Source of the DNA: Methylocystis sp.
Lineage (GTDB): Bacteria > Pseudomonadota > Alphaproteobacteria > Rhizobiales > Beijerinckiaceae
Reading direction: 5' to 3'
Assembly (NCBI GenBank): GCA_023253795.1
Contig: JALRFG010000038.1
Location: forward strand, 1-13,363
DNA length: 13,363 nt
Shown: positions 1-6,532 of the stretch, piece by piece
Numbering within the stretch: the first letter of the stretch is position 1
Layout of the letters: every line of letters starts with the position of its first letter
Program-made: the position numbers and the translations under genes
The notes under the pieces: generated by a model
What the model was told of the DNA's origin: nothing
The model's input: the letters and a program-made list of their open reading frames with translations, nothing else
The model's database searches: none

Positions 1-290
1 ATGGTCTCGGCCGCGTATTCCACGATGAGCCGAATATTCTCCATTACGGCAAACCCGGCGAAGGCGCGCCCCTGCGGGCCGGCATGTTCTTCACCATTGA
101 GCCGATGATCAATCTCGGCAAGCCGCAGGTGAAAATTCTTGCCGACGGCTGGACGGCGGTGACGCGTGACCGCTCGCTTTCGGCGCAATTCGAACATTCC
201 ATCGGCGTGACCGAAACCGGCGCAGAAATTTTCACCGCCTCGCCGCGCGGACTCGATAACCCAACGGCTCTGACGCGTTCAGACGCATGA
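1..290 (+). CDS. map: Methionine aminopeptidase type I, C-terminal part (5' end outside window)
   Basis: Removes the initiator methionine from nascent proteins in the cytoplasm, using a two-metal centre. The reading frame enters at the left edge: the first two bases complete a codon that would be His if preceded by C, giving the family's GHGxGR motif as (H)GLGR. The remaining metal and catalytic residues of this half are present: His in FHDEP, Glu in FTIEPM and Glu in QFEHS. The end, EHSIGVTETGAEIFT followed by a short tail, is typical of bacterial MetAP1, so about 96 of the usual 250-275 residues are visible. The TGA stop at 288-290 overlaps the radC ATG (287-289) as ATGA, indicating translational coupling. 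The map-radC order is, from general knowledge, common in Rhizobiales. Identification is firm; only the N-terminal part is missing. Confidence 0.96.
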   Translation, partial: GLGRVFHDEPNILHYGKPGEGAPLRAGMFFTIEPMINLGKPQVKILADGWTAVTRDRSLSAQFEHSIGVTETGAEIFTASPRGLDNPTALTRSDA

Positions 291-1015
291 ACGCCGCCGC
301 ATCCGAACAGCCGCCCGCCGGTGCGGGCGAACTGAAAGAGGAGGCGGCGCATTACCTCGGCCATCGTCAGCGCCTGCGCGATCGCTTTATGGAAAGCGGC
401 GCCGTCGCGCTGGCGGATTATGAATTGCTGGAACTGGTGCTGTTTCGCGCCATTCCCCGACGCGATGTGAAGCCGCTCGCCAAGGCGCTGATCAAACGCT
501 TCGGCTCCTTTGCGGAAACCGCCGCCGCGCGGCCGGAACGGCTACGTGAGATTGAATGACTAGGTGAAGCGGCGATTGTCGAAATCAAACTTGCAGAAGC
601 GGTCGCCACGCGACTGGCGCGCGGCAAGATCGAGGCGCGACAAACGCTCTCTTCGTTCATTGACGTTCTGGACTATTGCCGAACGGCGATGGCCTACGCG
701 GACCGCGAGGAGTTCCGGGTTCTGTTTCTCGACAAGCGCAATGCGCTGATCGCCGATGAGGTGCAGGGCGTTGGCACCATCGACCACACGCCTGTCTATC
801 CACGCGAGATTATTCGCCGTGCGCTGGAGCTTGGCGCCAGTGCGCTGATCCTGGCGCATAATCATCCCTCCGGCGACCCGAAACCATCGGCGGCGGATAT
901 TCGTATGACGAAAGATATTGTCGCCATCGCCGAGCCCTTCGGCATCACCGTCCATGATCATCTGATTGTCGGCAAACATGGACAGACAAGTTTTCGCGGC
1001 CAGAAGCTGATCTGA
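287..1015 (+). pseudogene. radC: radC (JAB/JAMM-domain DNA repair-associated protein) interrupted by an in-frame TGA
   Basis: RadC-family (UPF0758) protein; its biological role is still unsettled despite the historical DNA-repair name. From the ATG at 287 one frame runs 243 codons to the TGA at 1013-1015, but codon 91 (557-559) is TGA. Codons 1-90 encode the N-terminal UPF0758 region (YELLELVLFRAIPRRD) and the start of the helix-hairpin-helix. After the stop the same frame continues LGEAAIVEIKLAEA, then the C-terminal JAB domain with AHNHPSGDPKPSAAD. The JAMM metal ligands are intact (His191, His193, Asp204; likely Glu158). The family expects Gly at the stop (xxGxG hairpin), so one GGA to TGA change explains the lesion. 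No frameshift or other stop is seen. An in-frame ATG at 689 lies near the JAB domain start but has no clear ribosome site. It could be a recent nonsense mutation, a sequencing error or, less likely, readthrough. Confidence 0.9.
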
Positions 1016-1120
1016 AATCCCTCTATGCCGCACCGGTTTCACCAATCCATGTCCCGCCTCTCGCCGGACGGCAATTTCCGCACTAGATTCTGTTTTCCAC
1101 ATCACAATGGAGAAAACATT

Positions 1121-1435
1121 ATGCGGAAAGATCGCATCGCCTTGACCCTCTTCCTCACCGCGACGCTCGGCGCCGCCCTGCCCGCACAGGCTGGCGTGAT
1201 TGAGGATGTTCTCGGCGTCACAGATGCCCATGGCTTTGTTTCCATCGATACGGTGATCGACGCTGCGCGCGACGCGGTGCCCGGCATGGTCGTCGAAGCG
1301 GAACTGGAGCAGGAGCACGGCCGCTGGATCTATGAGGTGGAAATCATCACTCCCAACCATCAGAAAGTCGAACTGACTTATGACGCCCGCACTGGCGCGC
1401 TGATCAATATGGGCAAGAAGCGCAAACACGGATAA
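1121..1435 (+). CDS. Small secreted PepSY-domain protein
   Basis: Predicted periplasmic or secreted protein of 104 residues; PepSY domains are small modules often linked to protease inhibition or signalling, and the specific role here is unknown. Residues 1-24 form a classic signal peptide: MRKDR basic start, a hydrophobic core, and cleavage expected after AQA (residue 24). The mature part matches the PepSY pattern: an N-terminal helix (SIDTVIDAARDAVPGMVVEA), a GRWIYEVEI strand, then KVELTYDARTGALINMGKK. The start at 1121 is chosen because GGAGA at 1109-1113 lies 7 nt upstream and it begins the signal peptide; an upstream in-frame ATG at 1025 would add 32 unrelated residues. It stands alone, 105 nt after radC, and is followed by a strong hairpin at 1444-1480, so it is probably monocistronic. 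No two-component system sits beside it. Confidence 0.88.
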   Translation: MRKDRIALTLFLTATLGAALPAQAGVIEDVLGVTDAHGFVSIDTVIDAARDAVPGMVVEAELEQEHGRWIYEVEIITPNHQKVELTYDARTGALINMGKKRKHG

Positions 1436-1443
1436 GATCAGGC

Positions 1444-1480
1444 GTCCCTGATGCGTCGATATTTTCAACGCGTCAGGGAC
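1444..1480 (+). terminator. Strong 13-bp hairpin after the PepSY gene, terminator-like but without a T tract
   Basis: GTCCCTGATGCGT (1444-1456) and ACGCGTCAGGGAC (1468-1480) are complementary over 13 positions, with a single G-U wobble and an 11-nt AT-rich loop (1457-1467). It begins 8 nt after the PepSY stop codon. The bases following the stem (TGCCTGCC) lack a T run, so intrinsic termination would be weak; it may instead be a 3'-end protecting structure. A short T run (1504-1508) lies 24 nt further on. Confidence 0.6.
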
Positions 1481-1579
1481 TGCCTGCCAAGCGCTGGCGC
1501 GCATTTTTACCTGAATGAATGAGACACATCATAAACGCGCGCGACAAATCCTACACCCCGCGACACAGAGGCGTTTGAC

Positions 1580-3007
1580 GTGTCCGAGAGCGAGACCACT
1601 TCTGAGTCCAACACGCCATCGACATTCATTACAGCCGCGTGTGTCGCCACCGCGCTATTTATGGAGCAGCTCGACAGCACCGTGCTGGCGACCGCCCTCC
1701 CGGCGATGGCGCATGATCTCCATGAAGACCCCATCGCGCTGAAACTCGCGCTCACCGCCTATCTGCTCTCGCTGGCGGTTTTCATTCCGCTTTCCGGCTG
1801 GACCGCCGATAAATTCGGCGCACGGCGGATCTTTCGCGCGGCGATTATCGTCTTCACCTTCGGATCGATCCTCTGCGCTTTTTCAAACTCGCTGGCGACG
1901 ATTGTCGCGGCGCGGATCGTGCAAGGATTGGGCGGCGCGCTGATGGTGCCCGTTGGACGGCTGGTGCTGTTACGCACCGCCCCACGACATGAGTTGGTGC
2001 GGGCGATGGCCTGGCTAGCGATGCCGGCGCTGATCGGGCCGGTGATTGGCCCGCCCTTTGGCGGCTTTCTCGCGACCTATGCCCATTGGCGCTATATTTT
2101 CTGGATCAATGTTCCGATTGGCCTGCTGGGCGTAGCTGTAGCGACGCGCTTCATTCCCGATCTCACCGAGACGCATCCGCGACCGCTTGATCTGCCTGGC
2201 GCGATCCTGTCAGGCATTGGTCTCTGCGGCCTCGTTTCCGGCTTCACCATTGGCGGACGCGGTCTAGTCGCACCGCCGCTCGTGGCGTTGATCCTGATCA
2301 TTGGCGCAATGGCGCTCACCGCCTATGTGCGACATGCCCGCCATGCGCTGCACCCCATCCTCGATTTGCGATTATTGCGCATTCCGACCTTCCGCGCTGC
2401 AATTCTGGGCGGCTTTCTGTTTCGCGTCGGCCTGGGCGCATCACCGTTTCTTCTGCCGTTATTATTGCAGGAAGGCTTTCATCTTACGGCTTTGCAATCC
2501 GGTCTGCTCACCTTCGCCGGCGCTGCGGGCGCGCTTGTGATGAAAACAACCGCGCAACCGATCATCAACTGTTTCGGTTTTCGTCCTGTGCTGATCGTCA
2601 ATGCGCTGATTTCGGCCTGCTTCCTGTTCAGCTACGCTTTTTTCACGCCAGAGACGCCGCAGATGACGATCTTGCTGATCATTCTCATCGGCGGCTTCTT
2701 TCGTTCGCTGGAATTCACGGCGCTGAACGCCATCGCCTACGCCAACATCACCTCGCGCGACATGAGCAACGCGACAAGCTTCGCGGCTGTCGGGCAGCAA
2801 CTTGCGCTCTCGACCGGCGTCGCCATCGGCGCGGCGGTGCTGGAAATGTCGCGCAGCGTTCATGGCGGCGGACAGCTCGTCCCTGAAGATTTTGCGCCGG
2901 CTTTTTATGTCGTGGCGATGATTACGGCGCTGGCGGCGACGATTTTCTGGCCGTTGCCCACCACCGCCGGCGACGAGCTGACAAACCGGCGCGTGAAAGC
3001 GTCTTAA
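1580..3007 (+). CDS. MFS drug exporter, DHA2 (EmrB/QacA) type
   Basis: Inner-membrane proton-driven multidrug efflux protein by family; the substrate is not readable from sequence. It is 475 residues, almost wholly hydrophobic, with a short polar N-terminus. Family motifs are in order: LDSTVLATALPAMA (residues 31-44, the DHA2 motif D1 with Asp32), GWTADKFGARRIF (73-85, motif A in loop 2-3), RIVQGLGGA (112-120, motif B with Arg112) and GPVIGPPFGG (153-162, the antiporter motif C), followed by HWRYIFWINVPIG, characteristic of this group. Length fits DHA2 proteins (about 450-520), which usually have 14 membrane helices; I have not resolved the exact number here. The start is GTG at 1580, supported by AGAGG at 1567-1571 eight nt upstream. 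No EmrA-type adaptor or regulator adjoins it. It converges on rlmE with only 16 nt between the two stops and no obvious bidirectional terminator. Confidence 0.93.
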   Translation: MSESETTSESNTPSTFITAACVATALFMEQLDSTVLATALPAMAHDLHEDPIALKLALTAYLLSLAVFIPLSGWTADKFGARRIFRAAIIVFTFGSILCAFSNSLATIVAARIVQGLGGALMVPVGRLVLLRTAPRHELVRAMAWLAMPALIGPVIGPPFGGFLATYAHWRYIFWINVPIGLLGVAVATRFIPDLTETHPRPLDLPGAILSGIGLCGLVSGFTIGGRGLVAPPLVALILIIGAMALTAYVRHARHALHPILDLRLLRIPTFRAAILGGFLFRVGLGASPFLLPLLLQEGFHLTALQSGLLTFAGAAGALVMKTTAQPIINCFGFRPVLIVNALISACFLFSYAFFTPETPQMTILLIILIGGFFRSLEFTALNAIAYANITSRDMSNATSFAAVGQQLALSTGVAIGAAVLEMSRSVHGGGQLVPEDFAPAFYVVAMITALAATIFWPLPTTAGDELTNRRVKAS

Positions 3008-3023
3008 GCGATTACCGCCGCAT

Positions 3024-3746
3024 TTATTCTGGCGCGGCGGCGCGACGACCGCGAAAACCTGTCGCCAGCACATAAAGTTCTGCGGAATCGGCGCGGCTCG
3101 CGGCGGGTTTAACATGGCGAACGGTCGCGAAATCGCGTTTGAGGCGAGTCAGCAACTGTCCTTCGGTGCCGCCCTGCAAGACTTTGGCGACGAAGAACCC
3201 GCCCGGCGCCAGAACATCCATGGCGAATTCGGCGGCCAGTTCCGCCAGCGCGACAATGCGCAAATGATCGGTCTGCTTATGGCCGGTGGCGTTGGCCGCC
3301 ATATCCGACATCACGCCATCGGCCTCGCCGCCCAGCATGGCCTTGATCATCTCTGGCGCGTCATCGTCGTTGAAGTCCTTCACCGCGAAGGTCACGCCGG
3401 CGATCTGCTCCATATCCAGCAGATCGACGCCCACCACCTTGCCGCGGCCATCCTTGGCCTTCACGCGATCCGCTGCGACCTGCGACCAGCCGCCCGGCGC
3501 GGCGCCCAGATCGATAATGCGTCCGCCCGGTTTGAACAGATTGAAACGCTCGTCCATCTCCAGCAGCTTGTAGGCGGCACGCGAGCGATAGCCCTCGCGT
3601 TTGGCGCGCGCGACATAGGGGTCATTCAGTTGACGCGATAGCCACAACGTCGACGACAGCGACCGCTTGCGCGCCGTCTTGACGCGCGTTTTCAGCGACC
3701 GCCCGCCCTCGCGGCCCGAGCCTGATCCTTTGCTGTCGCCGCTCAC
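3024..3746 (-). CDS. rlmE: 23S rRNA (uridine 2552-2'-O)-methyltransferase RlmE (FtsJ/RrmJ)
   Basis: Uses S-adenosylmethionine to 2'-O-methylate a uridine in the 23S rRNA A-loop (U2552 in E. coli), a late step of 50S assembly. The 240-residue protein has the SAM-binding motif IIDLGAAPGGWSQVA (about 77-91) and the complete K-D-K-E catalytic tetrad: Lys60 (RSRAAYKLLEMDE), Asp148 (VMSDMA), Lys188 (FVAKVLQGG) and Glu223 (SAELYVLATG). About 22 extra basic, Gly/Ser-rich N-terminal residues precede the E. coli-like core. The start is GTG (3744-3746), overlapping the TGA stop of the ABC transporter as GTGA, so translation is probably coupled to that gene. In many alphaproteobacteria rlmE follows a ppx/gppA phosphatase (general knowledge); here the partner is an ABC transporter. 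Identification is firm. Confidence 0.96.
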   Translation of the reverse strand: MSGDSKGSGSGREGGRSLKTRVKTARKRSLSSTLWLSRQLNDPYVARAKREGYRSRAAYKLLEMDERFNLFKPGGRIIDLGAAPGGWSQVAADRVKAKDGRGKVVGVDLLDMEQIAGVTFAVKDFNDDDAPEMIKAMLGGEADGVMSDMAANATGHKQTDHLRIVALAELAAEFAMDVLAPGGFFVAKVLQGGTEGQLLTRLKRDFATVRHVKPAASRADSAELYVLATGFRGRRAAAPE

Positions 3747-5842
3747 GCGATAACCTTATCGATCGGCGCAAACAATCCGCTCGCCGCCGGCGCCATTTCG
3801 ATATGACGATCATGATATTCAAGGAGCGTAGAGCGATGGCCAATCGAGACAATCGTCGTCTTCGGCAGTCTCTCGCGCAGCATGCGATAGATGTCGCCTT
3901 CCAGCCTTTCGTCGAGCGCAGAGGTCGCTTCGTCGAGGAACAGCCAATCCGGCTGCGCCAGCAAGGCGCGGGCGATGGCGACGCGCTGCTGCTCTCCGCC
4001 CGACAAACGCTGGCCCCAGTTATTGTCCTCGTCCAGACGCGCGATGAAAGGCGTCAGACGCGCGGCGCGCAGAGCCTCTTCAATGTCGGCGCGCGCATAG
4101 CTGTCGGGCGCGGCGGGATAAACAATCGCATCCGCCAACGCGCCCATCGGAATATAGGGCCGCTGCGGCGCCAGCATGACGCGCGCGTCGCTGGGCAGCA
4201 CGATCTCGCCAGCGACATGCGGCCAGATGCCGGAGATGGCGCGAAACAGCGTGGACTTGCCAGAGCCCGATGGGCCGGTCAGCAGGACAGAGGAGCCTGC
4301 CTCCAGCGTCAGGTGATCGGCATGAACGATCGGACGTCCATCTGGCAGCGACAGCGTCAAATCGTTGAGCGCCAGCACATCGCCCGACATGCGGGAGACA
4401 TGCTGCGATTGCTTCGCCTGTGCACGCGCAGAGTCGATCGCCGCATCGAAGGAGCTCAGACGATCAAGCACGGATTTGAAGTTCGCCAGCGAGGTGTAAT
4501 AATTGATGAAGAAGGTCAGCGCGCCTTCCACGCGACCAAAGGCGCTCGCGGTTTGCGTCATCACGCCCAGCGGAATTTTGCCGGCGAAATAAAACGGCGC
4601 TGTGATCACATAGGGAATGATCGGCGACAGTTGCCCATAGGTCGCCGTAAAGGCCATCAGTTCCTTGCGCTTGCGGACGATGCCCAAATAGTTAAGCACG
4701 ATGCCGCTGAAGCGGTGGAACAGCGACAAGCGCTCGGCCTTCTCGCCCGAGAGCAGCGCGATCTGCTCGCTATATTCGCGCAGACGCGCCAACGAGAAGC
4801 GGAAATCAGCCTCGCGGCGCTGGCGGTCGAAATAGAGCGCTGTCAGCGAACGGCCGATCAAATGGGTGATCAGCGTGCCGAGCGCCGCATAGAGCAACAC
4901 CACCCAGAACAGGAAGCCAGGAATATAAATATTCGTGCCGGGCAAGGGATAATTGCCCGAAAGCTCCCACAGCATCACCGAGAACGACACCAGCGAGCTC
5001 ACCGTCGAGATCAGCAGGATCGTGTAGGAATAGACGCCATAGCCGTCTTCGCCGCCGCTGATGAAGCGGTTCACATCCTCCGCGATACGCTGATCGGGAT
5101 TGTCGGCGTCGCCGCCGGCGAGCGCCATGCCGTAATGAGTATGTCCGCCGAGCCAGCGCTCGACATAATGCTCCGTCAACCAGCGTCGCCAGCGAATGAC
5201 CAGCATCGACTGAAGAACAAATTCAATCACCGCCAGCGCAACATAACCAAAGGCCCAGGGCGTGAAGATATAGAGCAACTGATGCCAGAACTCTGTCGCG
5301 TTCTTTTCCTGAATCGCATTGAACCAGTCCCGATTGAAAATCGACAGGCGCACCGAAATGCCGACCTGCACCTGATTGATCAGCACCAGCACGACGATCA
5401 TCGCGACGGCGATGGCGCTTTCGCGAGCGCCAAAAGCCGGGAACGGCCAGACGCGGCCTTCACCGCGATCATGCGAGTCGAAGAACAGATCGGCGATGCG
5501 ATTCATCTCGCGCACCACGCCGATGTTCGACACCAGATAGACAAGGATCGAGAAAATCGCGACCGTTAGCGCCATGATGTCGGCCGGCGCATAATCCGTC
5601 AGCGCCGCAGGCCACAGCCCTTCGGCCTGCAACAGCCGCACCAGACCAAAGACAATTGTTTCGGCGGAGAAGATCCCGACGAAGATCTTCATGAAACTTG
5701 AAATCGTCGCCGCACGACGCGTCGTCACGGCGCACAACGCCGACGCCGCAGCCAGAATAAAAAGATCGCTATTGCCTGTGTGGAAGCCGCTCAACGCCGC
5801 AAGGGCGGCGAACCCGGCGACCGCCGCGCTCAATTTATTCAT
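3743..5842 (-). CDS. BacA/SbmA-like ABC transporter with fused ATPase domain (ABC_membrane_2 + ABC)
   Basis: Inner-membrane ABC half-transporter of 699 residues. The N-terminal ~480 residues are membrane-spanning and belong to the SbmA/BacA-like ABC_membrane_2 group, with IFNRDWFNAIQEKN near 168-181 and DNPDQRIAEDVNRF near 247-260. The C-terminal ATPase has Walker A GPSGSGKST (523-531), a Q-loop Gln at 560, signature LSGGEQ (613-618), Walker B LFLDE (634-638) and H-loop His669. Relatives with this fusion import vitamin B12, peptides or lipid-like compounds (mycobacterial Rv1819c, E. coli YddA, peroxisomal ABCD proteins); the substrate here is unknown. ATG at 5842 is preferred because AAGG (5850-5853) sits 7 nt upstream; a longer in-frame start at 5878 would add 12 Arg-rich residues. 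Its TGA overlaps the rlmE GTG. Two perfect inverted repeats lie 45-81 nt upstream of the start. Confidence 0.92.
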   Translation of the reverse strand: MNKLSAAVAGFAALAALSGFHTGNSDLFILAAASALCAVTTRRAATISSFMKIFVGIFSAETIVFGLVRLLQAEGLWPAALTDYAPADIMALTVAIFSILVYLVSNIGVVREMNRIADLFFDSHDRGEGRVWPFPAFGARESAIAVAMIVVLVLINQVQVGISVRLSIFNRDWFNAIQEKNATEFWHQLLYIFTPWAFGYVALAVIEFVLQSMLVIRWRRWLTEHYVERWLGGHTHYGMALAGGDADNPDQRIAEDVNRFISGGEDGYGVYSYTILLISTVSSLVSFSVMLWELSGNYPLPGTNIYIPGFLFWVVLLYAALGTLITHLIGRSLTALYFDRQRREADFRFSLARLREYSEQIALLSGEKAERLSLFHRFSGIVLNYLGIVRKRKELMAFTATYGQLSPIIPYVITAPFYFAGKIPLGVMTQTASAFGRVEGALTFFINYYTSLANFKSVLDRLSSFDAAIDSARAQAKQSQHVSRMSGDVLALNDLTLSLPDGRPIVHADHLTLEAGSSVLLTGPSGSGKSTLFRAISGIWPHVAGEIVLPSDARVMLAPQRPYIPMGALADAIVYPAAPDSYARADIEEALRAARLTPFIARLDEDNNWGQRLSGGEQQRVAIARALLAQPDWLFLDEATSALDERLEGDIYRMLRERLPKTTIVSIGHRSTLLEYHDRHIEMAPAASGLFAPIDKVIA

Positions 5843-5886
5843 CGGATATCCTTCAGCCGCGCGGAGCCGCCGCGCCATTGATGCTC

Positions 5887-5923
5887 TGTTTCGGCCCGAA
5901 ACAAGGCGCTTTCGAGGAAAGCG
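5887..5923. promoter_or_regulatory. Two adjacent perfect inverted repeats upstream of the ABC transporter (candidate operator pair)
   Basis: Site 1 (5887-5903) is TGTTTCGG-C-CCGAAACA, 8-bp arms around one base. Site 2 (5907-5923) is CGCTTTC-GAG-GAAAGCG, 7-bp arms around three bases. Each is 17 nt, with 3 nt between them, so their centres (5895 and 5915) lie 20 bp apart, about two helical turns. Both read TTTCG...GAAA across the axis. They lie 45-81 nt upstream of the ABC start codon, where a promoter or its operator would be. In RNA they could form two small hairpins instead. The regulator is unknown. Confidence 0.5.
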
Positions 5924-5954
5924 GCCGACGTGGCCCGCTCATGACGCGCGTTAT

Positions 5955-5968
5955 CGGCTCTGCAGCCG
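5955..5968 (-). terminator. Weak hairpin downstream of the IHF-like gene
   Basis: CGGCT (5955-5959) and AGCCG (5964-5968) form a 5-bp stem with a 4-nt loop, 42 nt beyond the IHF-like stop codon on the minus strand. There is no T tract after it, so termination here is only a possibility. Confidence 0.25.
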
Positions 5969-6010
5969 TTCAGGCGACAGACCTTAGGAAACGACGCAGC
6001 GGGGTAGAGA

Positions 6011-6370
6011 TTAATCTTCTTCGGGGATAATCGCGTCGCCATTGACATGGGCGACCAGCACCGGCGAGGCCTTGAAGGTCAGCACACGACGCGGCGTAAT
6101 TTTCGCCTCGACGCCGGTCTTCGGATTGCGGCCGATACGTTCGCGCTTCGAACGGACATTGAATGTGCCGAATGAGCGCAATTTCACGGACTCGCCACGC
6201 AGCAGCGCTTCGCTGATTTCCTCGAAAGTGGCGTCGAGGATCTTGCGTGCTTCGGAGCGAGAGAGCGTCGGGCAGCAACTATAGACAGCTTCGCGCAGAG
6301 CGGCGCGCGTCAAAGTATTCCCGGGGGCGCTTTTTCTGACCATGTGAACGAACGCAATACCGTTAGACAT
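6011..6370 (-). CDS. IHF-alpha-like (HU/IHF family) DNA-binding protein
   Basis: Nucleoid-associated protein that dimerises and bends DNA. The core from LTRAALREAVY to VLTFKASPVL matches IHF alpha closely: dimerising helices (LSRSEARKILDATFEEI), RGESVKLRSFGTFNVR, and the DNA-binding beta arm IGRNPKTGVEAKITPRR with the intercalating Pro at residue 83. From this start it is 119 residues, against 95-105 for typical IhfA, with about 18 extra N-terminal residues and an acidic tail ending EED. The start is uncertain: ATG at 6370 is used here, but ATG at 6343 (110 aa) and TTG at 6427 (138 aa) are in frame, and none has a convincing Shine-Dalgarno. A promoter candidate lies at 6459-6487. The usual rhizobial ihfA neighbours (fabH, a MerR gene) are absent, so this may be an extra paralogue rather than the main IhfA. 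A Cys-Cys pair in YSCCPTLS is unusual. Confidence 0.85.
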   Translation of the reverse strand: MSNGIAFVHMVRKSAPGNTLTRAALREAVYSCCPTLSRSEARKILDATFEEISEALLRGESVKLRSFGTFNVRSKRERIGRNPKTGVEAKITPRRVLTFKASPVLVAHVNGDAIIPEED

Positions 6371-6458
6371 GAATGTTTTACGCGGCGCGTCGAGAACGCT
6401 GTGAGCGACTGTCGTCCGCGGGAACAATCAATGCGGGAAAATACCATAGAGTCAAGCG

Positions 6459-6487
6459 ATAGTACGCGTTTTTCGCCCGGATTTCAA
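6459..6487 (-). promoter_or_regulatory. Sigma-70-type promoter candidate for the IHF-like gene
   Basis: On the minus strand TTGAAA (6482-6487, five of six to the -35 consensus) is separated by 17 nt from TACTAT (6459-6464, four of six to the -10 consensus). Transcription would start near 6452, leaving about 80 nt before the ATG at 6370 or about 25 nt before the TTG at 6427. It begins directly after the hairpin at 6489-6511 that follows the amidase gene. Confidence 0.5.
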
Positions 6488-6488
6488 G

Positions 6489-6511
6489 GCCGGCGACGGT
6501 GCGTCGCCGGC
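6489..6511 (-). terminator. 10-bp GC-rich hairpin after the amidase gene
   Basis: GCCGGCGACG (6489-6498) and CGTCGCCGGC (6502-6511) are perfect complements around a 3-nt loop, starting 21 nt beyond the amidase stop on the minus strand. The following minus-strand bases (CTTGAAAT) have no T run, so it is terminator-like by stem strength only. It abuts the -35 element of the next promoter candidate. Confidence 0.55.
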
Positions 6512-6532
6512 TGAAACCGATTGTCGACGCGC

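Noticed and set aside
557..559. Selenocysteine insertion at the radC TGA
   Set aside because: The family has Gly, not Cys, at this position, and I see no convincing SECIS-type hairpin immediately downstream.
560..1504. Long minus-strand open frame opposite radC and the PepSY gene
   Set aside because: It has no recognisable family features and no ribosome site, and it is explained by the codon bias of the + strand genes it shadows.
1506..1535. Possible promoter TTTACC-18-CATAAA ahead of the MFS gene
   Set aside because: Both hexamers match the consensus at only four of six positions with a suboptimal spacer; not distinguishable from background.
3803..5569. 588-codon + strand open frame opposite the ABC transporter
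   Set aside because: Composition is Arg/Gln/His-rich as expected for the antisense of a GC-rich gene; the minus-strand frame has complete ABC motifs.
5839..6048. Small minus-strand open frame spanning the gap between the IHF-like gene and the ABC gene
   Set aside because: It overlaps the ends of both genes in other frames, has no ribosome site or family resemblance, and the gap is better explained by inverted repeats.
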